DNA of 64,000 nucleotides, taken from assembly GCF_003205205.1 (NCBI RefSeq), contig NZ_QJRL01000002.1:124001-188000 (forward strand). The letters are read 5' to 3'. The notes under the pieces were generated by a model that searched no databases, was not told the DNA's origin, and was given only the letters and a program-made list of their open reading frames with translations. The stretch is from Pseudomonas sp. LB-090624 (GTDB taxonomy: Bacteria > Pseudomonadota > Gammaproteobacteria > Pseudomonadales > Pseudomonadaceae). Position 1 is the stretch's first letter. Each line of letters starts with the position of its first letter. Shown here piece after piece: positions 52,623 through 60,206 of the stretch. A program made the translations under genes and the position numbers.

Positions 52623-54311
52623 ATGAACTTGGAAATCCCTACCGCCGACGCGCTATGTGAGTGGCTGCAAAGTGCAGGCGCACTGCACGCGGCCGATATA
52701 CAGCGCGCCGCCCGCCTGGGCGTGGCTCAGGGCATTTCCGAGGATGAAAAACTGCACACACTGTTGCGCCTTGGCGCCGTCAAGGCCGACCAACTGGCCG
52801 CCGCCTACGTTCACTTGACCGGCGCCGCGCGGCTGGGTGACGAGTCGGTCGAAGGGATGCCCAGCGCGACAGAACGGTTTGCCCGTCACCATGGCGTTGT
52901 CACCTTGAGCGAGACGGCCACCCATGTACGGGTGGCGACAGCCGTTCCCGTTTCCGCCTATGCCCTTTCGGCATTAGGCTATCTCGCCGACAAGCCCGTC
53001 GAGCCAGTCCTCGGCACTGCCGAACAGGTGGGCGGTTTGATCGAACAGGCTTACGGGGCCGGCCGCTCAGCGATGGGCGCACTGGTCGAGGCACTGGACG
53101 ACGACAGCGTCAGCGAAGGCGACATCGAGCACCTCAAGGACATGGCGTCCGAGGCGCCAGTGGTGCGCATGGTCAACCTGATGCTGCAGCATGCCGTCGA
53201 CCAACGCGCCTCGGACATCCATGTCGAACCCTTCGAAAACCAGTTGAAGGTGCGTTACCGGGTCGATGGCGTGCTGCTGGAGGGCGAAGCGCCCCCCAGT
53301 GGCTATGCCGCAGCGATCATCTCTCGCCTGAAGATCATGGCCCGCCTCGACATCGCCGAGCGCCGCCTGCCCCAGGATGGCCGAATCATGCTGCGCATGC
53401 AGGGGCGCGAACTCGACCTGCGGGTATCCACCGTACCCACCAGCTTCGGCGAATCGGTAGTGATGCGCCTGCTCGACCGGCAGACCGTCCGCTTCGACTT
53501 CGCCAGCCTCGGCATCAGCGGCCCCGTCTTGCGCCGCATCGAGCACCTGCTGGCCCGCCCGCACGGAATTTTCCTGGTCACCGGCCCGACCGGCTCGGGC
53601 AAGACCACCACGCTTTACACCGCGCTCTCCGGCCTGAACAGTGCAGAACGCAAGATCATCACCGTCGAAGACCCGGTCGAGTACCAACTCACCGGCATCA
53701 ACCAGATCCAGGTCAAGCCCGCCATCGGCCTGGGCTTCGCCACTGCCCTACGCTCCATCGTGCGGCAGGACCCGGATGTGATCATGATCGGCGAAATGCG
53801 CGACCTGGAAACGTGCAGCATCGCCATCCAGTCGTCCCTCACGGGGCACCTGGTCTTGTCGTCGCTGCACACCAACAGCGCGGCAGCAAGCATCACCCGC
53901 CTTCTTGACATGGGCGTCGAAGGCTATCTGCTGGCCTCGACCCTGCAGGGCATCCTTGCCCAGCGCCTGGTACGCCGCCTCGACCCGCGCACCCGCATTG
54001 CCTTCGAAGCCCCGGTGGAACTGGTCGAGCGCCACCAGTTGCAGCGCTACACCGAACAGCGGCCGATTGTGCTGTACCGCCCCGACGAGCAAAGCCCGGG
54101 CGGCGGGTACCATGGCCGCAGCGCTATCACCGAGCTGCTGGTGATGGACGACGATCTGCGCAGCCTACTGATGCGTCAAAGCGATGCCGCCAGCCTTGAG
54201 ACGGCGGCGCGTGACAAAGGCTTGGTCACACTTTACGAAGAAGGCCTGCGCCAGGCCCTGGCCGGCATCACCTCGCTGGAAGAAGTATTGCGCGTCACGG
54301 GTGGCGACTGA
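52623..54311 (+). CDS. gspE: GspE, type II secretion ATPase lacking the zinc tetracysteine
   Basis: The protein has 562 residues. The N-terminal domain (1-160) binds GspL. Walker A GPTGSGKTTT is at 321-330, the Asp box is ITVEDPVEYQL, Walker B is DPDVIMIGEMRD at 383-394, and the His box is SLTGHLVLSSLHTN. The C-terminal segment between LVRRLDPRTRIAF and the final helices should hold the CxxC...CxxC zinc module of GspE, but no Cys occurs there, so the module is lost as in some PilB/HofB-like relatives. It powers pseudopilus assembly at the inner membrane. It is the first gene of an eleven-gene operon. Confidence 0.9.
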   Translation: MNLEIPTADALCEWLQSAGALHAADIQRAARLGVAQGISEDEKLHTLLRLGAVKADQLAAAYVHLTGAARLGDESVEGMPSATERFARHHGVVTLSETATHVRVATAVPVSAYALSALGYLADKPVEPVLGTAEQVGGLIEQAYGAGRSAMGALVEALDDDSVSEGDIEHLKDMASEAPVVRMVNLMLQHAVDQRASDIHVEPFENQLKVRYRVDGVLLEGEAPPSGYAAAIISRLKIMARLDIAERRLPQDGRIMLRMQGRELDLRVSTVPTSFGESVVMRLLDRQTVRFDFASLGISGPVLRRIEHLLARPHGIFLVTGPTGSGKTTTLYTALSGLNSAERKIITVEDPVEYQLTGINQIQVKPAIGLGFATALRSIVRQDPDVIMIGEMRDLETCSIAIQSSLTGHLVLSSLHTNSAAASITRLLDMGVEGYLLASTLQGILAQRLVRRLDPRTRIAFEAPVELVERHQLQRYTEQRPIVLYRPDEQSPGGGYHGRSAITELLVMDDDLRSLLMRQSDAASLETAARDKGLVTLYEEGLRQALAGITSLEEVLRVTGGD

Positions 54312-54312
54312 C

Positions 54313-55512
54313 ATGCCGGTCTATGCCTACAGCGCGCTGGACAGTGAAGGCCGCAAGCAACGAGGTGAAGTGCAGGCCGCCGACCAAGCCCTGGCTGCGC
54401 GCCAGTTGCATCAACGCGGCCTGCTCGTGCTCAGCCTCAAGCCAGCCAATCGGCTGCTGCGCACCGGCACGCGAAGCAGCGTGCTCAAGCCTGCAGAACT
54501 GATCAGCTTCACCCAGCAGCTCACCACCCTGATCAGCGCCGGCCAGCCGTTGGACAAAGCCCTCGCTACCCTGTTGAAGAACCTGCGCAAGCCAGCTGCA
54601 AAGGCCCTGATCGAACGCGTGCGTGACCAAGTCAAGGCCGGCGAACCGCTGTCCCTGGCGCTGGAAGAACACCCGGCTACCTTCACGCCCTTCTATACCA
54701 GCCTGGTGCGCGCAGGTGAAGCGGGCGGTGTCCTGAACGTCACCCTGACACAACTGGCCAATTACCTGGAGCGCAGCCACACACTGCGCGCCGAAGTGCT
54801 CAATGCCCTGATCTATCCCGCGTTCCTGGTGATTGGCGTGATCGGTTCGCTAGGATTGCTGCTGGCCTATGTGGTGCCGCAGTTCGTGCCGATCTTCCAG
54901 GACCTCGGCGTACCGATCCCCTGGGTGACCCGGGCGATTCTGGCGTTGGGCGACTTCGTCAACGCCTGGGGGCTGACCAGCCTGGGCACCTTGACCGCCG
55001 CCTTCTGGGCACTGCTGGCGATGCGCCGCAACGGACAACGGCGCATCGCCCAGGACCGCTGGCTATGGTGCAGTCGCCTGCTCGGCCCGCTGCTGCAAAA
55101 GCTCGAAACCGCGCGCCTGGCACGCACCCTTGGCACTTTGCTGAGCAACAGCGTCACCCTGCTGGCAGCACTGTCGATCAGCCGCGACGTCAGTGCCAAC
55201 CATGCGCTGCGCGAACACGTTGGGCAGGTCGCCGAGGCAGTCCGCCAGGGCTGCAGCCTGCCCCACGCACTGTCCGCCGCCCCACTGTTGCCAGACTTGG
55301 CCCTGCAGATGATCGAGGTCGGCGAGCAGTCCGCCAGCCTCGGCGCCATGTTGCTCAAGGTTGCCGATGTCTACGACAGAGAAAGCAAACGCACCATCGA
55401 CCGCCTGCTGGCTGCACTGGTGCCGACCCTGACCATCGTCATGGCGGTGCTGGTAGCAGCGATCATGCTCGCCATCATGCTGCCGCTCATGAGCCTCACC
55501 AGCACAATCTAG
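54313..55512 (+). CDS. gspF: GspF, type II secretion inner-membrane platform protein
   Basis: The protein has 399 residues from ATG 54313, one base after the gspE stop. It starts MPVYAYSALDSEGRKQRGEV, the universal GspF/PilC opening. Two cytoplasmic six-helix repeats are seen (FTQQLTTLISAGQPLDKAL and LARTLGTLLSNSVTLLAALS) with three membrane helices (about 170, 220 and 375). It couples the ATPase to pseudopilin movement. Confidence 0.92.
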   Translation: MPVYAYSALDSEGRKQRGEVQAADQALAARQLHQRGLLVLSLKPANRLLRTGTRSSVLKPAELISFTQQLTTLISAGQPLDKALATLLKNLRKPAAKALIERVRDQVKAGEPLSLALEEHPATFTPFYTSLVRAGEAGGVLNVTLTQLANYLERSHTLRAEVLNALIYPAFLVIGVIGSLGLLLAYVVPQFVPIFQDLGVPIPWVTRAILALGDFVNAWGLTSLGTLTAAFWALLAMRRNGQRRIAQDRWLWCSRLLGPLLQKLETARLARTLGTLLSNSVTLLAALSISRDVSANHALREHVGQVAEAVRQGCSLPHALSAAPLLPDLALQMIEVGEQSASLGAMLLKVADVYDRESKRTIDRLLAALVPTLTIVMAVLVAAIMLAIMLPLMSLTSTI

Positions 55513-55522
55513 GAAACCACCC

Positions 55523-55945
55523 ATGCGCTCCCGTACCCGTACCACCGCCCGTCAGGCGGGCTTCACCCTGCTCGAAATGCTCGCGGTCATCGTGCTGCTG
55601 GGTATCGTCGCGACCATCGTTGTGCGCCAGGTCGGCGGCAACGTCGACAAGGGCAAGTACGGTGCCGGCAAGGCGCAACTGGCGAGCCTGAGCATGAAGG
55701 TAGACAGCTACGCGCTGGACGTCGGTGCGCCGCCGGCCAACCTGGAGCAGTTGCTGCACAAACCGGCCAACGCCAGCCAATGGGCCGGCCCCTACGCCAA
55801 GCCGTCCGATCTGCTCGACCCGTTCGGGCATGCCTTCGCCTATCGCTATCCGGGCCAGCACGGCAGCTTTGACCTGATCTTCCTTGGCCAGGACGGCGCT
55901 CCCGGTGGCGAAGGCTACAAGGCCGACCTGGGCAACTGGCAGTAA
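55523..55945 (+). CDS. gspG: GspG, major pseudopilin
   Basis: The protein has 140 residues. The prepilin peptidase site is G|FTLLEMLAVIVLLGIVATIVV with Glu at +5, after a short basic leader. The C-terminal part LDPFGHAFAYRYPGQHG and LIFLGQDGAPGGEG matches the calcium-binding loop of GspG. It is the main subunit of the pseudopilus. It lies 10 bases after gspF. Confidence 0.93.
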   Translation: MRSRTRTTARQAGFTLLEMLAVIVLLGIVATIVVRQVGGNVDKGKYGAGKAQLASLSMKVDSYALDVGAPPANLEQLLHKPANASQWAGPYAKPSDLLDPFGHAFAYRYPGQHGSFDLIFLGQDGAPGGEGYKADLGNWQ

Positions 55946-55947
55946 CC

Positions 55948-56388
55948 ATGGCCGCGCCGCTGCACCACCAGCGTGGTTTCACGCTGTTCGAATTGTTGCT
56001 GGTGATCGTACTGATTGGCGTAGCCACCCCATTGCTGGCAATCGGCATCAGCCGCGGCCTGCACAGCGCCCAGGAGCGAACGGCGCTGGCCAACATGGTC
56101 AGCGCCCTGCGCAGTGCGCGCATGCAGGCTATCGGCAGCGGCCAGCCGGTGCGTGCCGGCTTCGACCTGCAGCGGCGCGAGGTACACAGCGCCGGGCATG
56201 CGCCCGCCCGTTGGCCTGAAGATTTCAGCGTGCGCCTGCACACCGCAGAAGGCCTCGGCGCCGCCTTTGAGTTCTACCCCGATGGCGCAGCCAGTGGCGG
56301 CAACATCCAAATTGCCCGGGGCGAGCGGCACTGGCGTATCGATGTCGGCTGGCTGACCGGTCGCGTGACGCTGAAGTCCCTGCCATGA
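55948..56388 (+). CDS. gspH: GspH, minor pseudopilin
   Basis: The protein has 146 residues with cleavage site G|FTLFELLLVIVLIGVATPLLA. The short body with SALRSARMQAIGSGQPVRAGFDLQR is the standard GspH segment. It begins 2 bases after gspG and overlaps gspI by 4 bases. Confidence 0.87.
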   Translation: MAAPLHHQRGFTLFELLLVIVLIGVATPLLAIGISRGLHSAQERTALANMVSALRSARMQAIGSGQPVRAGFDLQRREVHSAGHAPARWPEDFSVRLHTAEGLGAAFEFYPDGAASGGNIQIARGERHWRIDVGWLTGRVTLKSLP

Positions 56389-56747
56389 ACCGACAACGCG
56401 GGTTCACCCTGCTGGAAATGCTCGCTGCCATCGCCCTACTGGTCATCGCCGCGTCGGTCCTGCTTGGCGCCTTTGCCCAGAGTGGCCGCTCGCTGCAACA
56501 AGTGGCGCGCGCCGACCGGCAACACAGTGCCGCACGCTCGCTGATCGATGACATCGACCTCGGCACACTCGAACCAGGCCAGCAGCGCGGCCGTTGGCAC
56601 GGCCTGCCTTGGACAGTGGATGTGAGCCTGGCAGCTGTTCCGCCAGGTCGGGTCACCCTGTACCGGCTCGACCTGACCGTGGGCGAAGGCCGCTATGCCT
56701 CGCACTACAGTACCTTGCGCGCCCGCACCTCAGAGGCCCCCAAATGA
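56385..56747 (+). CDS. gspI: GspI, minor pseudopilin
   Basis: The protein has 120 residues with cleavage site G|FTLLEMLAAIALLVIAASVLL. A short globular part has the VTLYRLDLTV strand. It overlaps gspH and gspJ by ATGA. It is expected to form the pseudopilus tip with GspJ and GspK. Confidence 0.85.
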   Translation: MNRQRGFTLLEMLAAIALLVIAASVLLGAFAQSGRSLQQVARADRQHSAARSLIDDIDLGTLEPGQQRGRWHGLPWTVDVSLAAVPPGRVTLYRLDLTVGEGRYASHYSTLRARTSEAPK

Positions 56748-57352
56748 AGCGCCAGGGCGGCTTCACGTTGCTGGAGGTGTTGGTGGCGATCAGCTTGCTG
56801 GGCCTGCTACTGGGCCTGGTCGGCAGTGCCTTGGTGGCTTCCAGCCGCGCCGTGACCAAGGCGCAGCGCTACAGCGACAACCTGGACGAACGCCGCGCCA
56901 CGCAGCGCTTCTTGCGCCAGTCCCTGAGCCAAGTGCTACCGCTGACCGGGCGCACGGCCGAAGGCCGCCACACCAGTACTTTCGAAGGGGCTGGCGACAG
57001 TGTGCTGTTCTATGCGCCGCTGCCAAGTTCGGTGGGCGGTGGGCTTTACCGCCAGCGCCTGCGGGTGCACGGCCATCGTCTCGAAGTGCAGCTGGCCAGG
57101 CTCGATGGCCGACAGTTGCAGCCCTGGGGCGAGCCACAGCGGCTGCTCGACGGCGTCGAAGCGCTGACCTTGCAGTACCGCGGCCACACCCCGTTGGGCA
57201 AGCCGACCGGCTGGCTGGCGCAATGGCCCTGGCCAGAGCGGGTGCCGCAGGCAGTGCGGGTCGACCTCCGTCTGCACGGCGGCCAGCAGGCCTGGCCAAC
57301 GTTGCAGGTGAACCTGCTGCTGGACCTGTCCGGCGACGGAGGTCGGCCGTGA
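56744..57352 (+). CDS. gspJ: GspJ, minor pseudopilin
   Basis: The protein has 202 residues starting MKRQGGFTLLEVLVAISLLG, with the peptidase site in it. The body (RRATQRFLRQSLSQVLPLTG, VLFYAPLPSSVGGGLYRQRL) is the GspJ fold. The start at 56744 is set by the ATGA overlap with gspI and by the leader. Confidence 0.87.
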   Translation: MKRQGGFTLLEVLVAISLLGLLLGLVGSALVASSRAVTKAQRYSDNLDERRATQRFLRQSLSQVLPLTGRTAEGRHTSTFEGAGDSVLFYAPLPSSVGGGLYRQRLRVHGHRLEVQLARLDGRQLQPWGEPQRLLDGVEALTLQYRGHTPLGKPTGWLAQWPWPERVPQAVRVDLRLHGGQQAWPTLQVNLLLDLSGDGGRP

Positions 57353-58062
57353 AGCGCCAGCGCGGTGCCGCACTGCTACTGGCGTTGTGGGTGATCGGGC
57401 TGCTGAGTGTACTGCTCGGTGGCCTGGCCGTCGGGGTGCACCTGCAACAGCGCCAGGCCCTCTGGCAAAGCCGACAGGCCCAGGCGGCGCTGGCCGCCCA
57501 GGCTGGCCTGGAGCTGGCCGTGGTCAACCTGCTGAGCCGTGATACTCAGCGCTGGCAACCCGATGGCCAGCTGCATGTCGAGCACTTTGCCGGCAGCACA
57601 CTGCGCATCAGGGTGACCAGCGAGCGCGGCAAGCTCGACCTCAACGCGGCCCCGCCCGCACCGATCGAACGGCTGCTACGCGCAAGTGGCGCCAGCGCCG
57701 AACAGGCCAAAACCATCACCCACGCTTTAAGGACGAGGCGCAACGAGGTACCCCTGCGAATGCTCGAAGAATTTCGTCAACTGTCCGGTATGAGCTACGC
57801 GCTATACGCGCACATGCTGCCGTCGATAACCGTGTGGTCGGGCAATGCCGAGCCCGACCCGAACCTGATCGAGCCGAAGCTGGCCCGCGCCCTTGGCCTC
57901 AGGCCAGGCAAAGGAGAAGTCGCCAACGCCGGCCAGATCCTCAGCGCCAGCAGCGAGGCGACCCTGGCAGGTGGCTTTGCCGCGCGCGTGCACGCCACCT
58001 TTGTCCTGCTGCCGGCCCACACCGGCGGCAAACCCTATCGCGTCCTGCGGTGGCAAGAGTGA
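57349..58062 (+). CDS. gspK: GspK, pseudopilus tip protein (GTG start)
   Basis: The protein has 237 residues from GTG 57349, overlapping gspJ by GTGA with GGAGG upstream. The leader KRQRGAALLLALWVIGLLSVL lacks the Glu+5, as is usual for GspK. The body with KLDLNAAPPAPIERLLRASG and MLEEFRQLSGMS is its conserved helical domain. At 237 residues it is shorter than the roughly 320-residue E. coli-type GspK. Confidence 0.87.
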   Translation: MKRQRGAALLLALWVIGLLSVLLGGLAVGVHLQQRQALWQSRQAQAALAAQAGLELAVVNLLSRDTQRWQPDGQLHVEHFAGSTLRIRVTSERGKLDLNAAPPAPIERLLRASGASAEQAKTITHALRTRRNEVPLRMLEEFRQLSGMSYALYAHMLPSITVWSGNAEPDPNLIEPKLARALGLRPGKGEVANAGQILSASSEATLAGGFAARVHATFVLLPAHTGGKPYRVLRWQE

Positions 58063-59102
58063 TGCCCTTGGCGAAACGCTGTGCGGCAGCCCTCGCTGCC
58101 TATCGGCAGGCCTGCGATGAATCGTGGCGGCACAGCATGGCCAGGCGCTGGCTGCTGGCCTGGCGCGCAGAACTGACAGGCCTGTTGCCGGCTGCGCTGG
58201 CCGAACGCCTCGGGCAGCGCAGTGCCCCGCAGGTACTCGGCTGGCCCTTGCCCATGGACCTACAGCCCGGTTGCCCCACCGTGCTGGTGCTGAACACCGG
58301 GCAAGTGCTGGCGCAGCGCATCTGCCTGCCGCAGGCCGCCACCCGCAACCTCAGGGAAGTGCTGACCTACGAGATCGACAAATACACCCCGTACACCGCC
58401 GAGCAGGTGCATTTCGTTGCCCGAGTGGTGCGCCAGCAGCCACCGAACGCCGAGGTCGAGCTGGTGGCCATCGCTCGCCAGCGTCTCGATATCCTGCTTG
58501 CCGCGTGCCGTGAACGTAGCCTGCCGTTGCTGGCCATTGACGTTCAGGGTAGCGATGGCCAGCGCCTGGCCGTTGACCTGCTGCCCGCCGGCAGCGACGC
58601 CGGCCTGCCCCGCCCGTCCCGCCTCGATCAAGCCTTGTGGCTGGGCCTGGCGGCCTGCTGCCTGCTGCTGATTGCTGTGTTCATCGCGCAGCGCCAGAGC
58701 CTGGTGACGACCATGCAGCAGCAAGTCACCCGCCAACGCATGGCCGTGCAGCACATCGAACAACTGCGCCAGGCCCTCGACAGCAGCGTCGGCGCCGCTT
58801 CGTACCTGGCCAGCCGCAAGGCTGGCCAGCCCACCGTGAGCGCGCTGCTGGCTGACCTCACCAATTGCCTGGGCAATGAAACCTGGATCGAGCAACTGGA
58901 GGTCCACGAAGCTGGCGAGGTGACGTTCTCCGGCCAGAGTGCGCGCAGCAGCGCGATAATCGCCCAGCTGAAGACCTGCCAGACCCTGGAACATGCCCAG
59001 TTCCAGGGGGTTATCCAACCAGACAAGGCCACCGGCCAGGAGCGCTTTTCGATCAGCGCCCGGCTCAAGCGGGAGGTGCCCCATGCGCCCGCTCAACCCT
59101 AG
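58062..59102 (+). CDS. gspL: GspL, inner-membrane platform protein
   Basis: The protein has 346 residues from ATG 58062 (one-base overlap with gspK). The cytoplasmic part has an actin-like fold (CPTVLVLNTGQVLAQRICLP and VLTYEIDKYTPYTAEQVHF, a PilM/HofM-like pattern). A membrane helix is at about 193-212. The periplasmic ferredoxin-like part contains VSALLADLTNCLGNETWIEQL, a PilN-like segment. It binds GspE and GspM. Confidence 0.85.
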   Translation: MPLAKRCAAALAAYRQACDESWRHSMARRWLLAWRAELTGLLPAALAERLGQRSAPQVLGWPLPMDLQPGCPTVLVLNTGQVLAQRICLPQAATRNLREVLTYEIDKYTPYTAEQVHFVARVVRQQPPNAEVELVAIARQRLDILLAACRERSLPLLAIDVQGSDGQRLAVDLLPAGSDAGLPRPSRLDQALWLGLAACCLLLIAVFIAQRQSLVTTMQQQVTRQRMAVQHIEQLRQALDSSVGAASYLASRKAGQPTVSALLADLTNCLGNETWIEQLEVHEAGEVTFSGQSARSSAIIAQLKTCQTLEHAQFQGVIQPDKATGQERFSISARLKREVPHAPAQP

Positions 59103-59697
59103 GGAACGCAAAATCGTTGCGCTAGGCTTGCTCGCCCTGCTGCTCTGGGCCGGTTGGTCCCTGTTCGTCGACAGCCTGTTGCTGGCGCCGCTGCGTGATC
59201 TTGATGAGCAGGCGCAAACCTTGCGTGAACACCAACGCCGCTACGCCAGCCTGATGCTGCAACAGCCTCAGCTGGAAGCGCGACTGCGACAGGCGCGCAA
59301 CGACCCGGCGCAGCGCGACAGCCTGCTGCCCGGTGACGACCCCAATGCCGTGGCCGCCGACCTCATGCAACACGCCGTCGAGCAGGTACGTCGCCAGGCC
59401 TCGAGCGGTGCCGGCTGCGAGGTGACCCAGCGCATGCCGATCGCTCCTGCGAACAGCGAAGATGGCCGGCCCGAGCCGTACCGCCCGGTCAAGGTCAGCT
59501 TGACCCTGGCCTGCGCCATCGAACCGCTGGCTGCACTGATGCATGCCTTGGAGTACGGCCAGCCCAGCCTGTTCATCGACCAGTTGAGCATCCGCCGCAG
59601 CACGGGGGCTCCAGCTCAAGGCCCGGCCGGGCGCCTGGAAGTGCATTTGCTGATTCGCGGCTATTTGCATGCTGCCAGTCCAGGAGCACAGCCATGA
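59083..59697 (+). CDS. gspM: GspM, inner-membrane platform protein
   Basis: The protein has 204 residues. ATG 59083 overlaps gspL by 20 bases. A single membrane helix is at about 12-30 (IVALGLLALLLWAGWSLFV), then a coiled-coil segment with many Gln/Arg. It ends in a ferredoxin-like domain (VKVSLTLACAIEPLAALMHAL). It partners GspL. Confidence 0.85.
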   Translation: MRPLNPRERKIVALGLLALLLWAGWSLFVDSLLLAPLRDLDEQAQTLREHQRRYASLMLQQPQLEARLRQARNDPAQRDSLLPGDDPNAVAADLMQHAVEQVRRQASSGAGCEVTQRMPIAPANSEDGRPEPYRPVKVSLTLACAIEPLAALMHALEYGQPSLFIDQLSIRRSTGAPAQGPAGRLEVHLLIRGYLHAASPGAQP

Positions 59698-60206
59698 AGG
59701 CACAGACCCTGCGACTGACACTGCTGACCGCCAACGTGATGGTGCTGGCCAGCGCGGCTTGGGTATTCATGACTCCCGCCCAACCGCATTGGCTCGAAGC
59801 CCACGCACGCGCCAGCGCCGCCCCCAGCCCTCCGCCCGTGCGCCCGGCCGAACCCGCCAAGGCGCAGTTGGCCGCGGTGTGGCTGCATCCGCTGTTCAGC
59901 CCAGGCCGCCAGCCGGATGCCCATGGCTCGCAAGCCCAGGCGCCGGCACTGGCGGGGATGACCCTGAGCGGCGTGCTGCTGGACGGCGAACGCCGTTTCG
60001 CCTATGTGCGCGACGGCAGTAGACCGGCCACCAAGGTCGCCTTGGGCGACACACTCGCCAGTGGCTGGACCTTGAGCCAGCTCGGCGCCACCCATGCAAC
60101 GTTCACCCGTGCCGGGCAGACCCATACGCTCAACATGCCCCTGCTGCGTCTGCCTGCCCCCTCCACCGCACCCGCCCTCACTCTTCCGCGTACGACGACA
60201 CCATGA
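59694..60206 (+). CDS. GspC/N-like inner-membrane linker protein
   Basis: The protein has 170 residues: one N-terminal helix (LRLTLLTANVMVLASAAWVF), a Pro-rich linker (SPPPVRPAEPAK) and a small beta domain (LAGMTLSGVLLDGERRFAYV to LGDTLASGWTLSQLGATHATF). This matches the HR domain of GspC, which docks on the secretin N0 domain; annotation pipelines often call it GspN. No separate gspC is seen, so this small protein probably does that job. It overlaps gspM and gspD by 4 bases. Confidence 0.75.
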   Translation: MKAQTLRLTLLTANVMVLASAAWVFMTPAQPHWLEAHARASAAPSPPPVRPAEPAKAQLAAVWLHPLFSPGRQPDAHGSQAQAPALAGMTLSGVLLDGERRFAYVRDGSRPATKVALGDTLASGWTLSQLGATHATFTRAGQTHTLNMPLLRLPAPSTAPALTLPRTTTP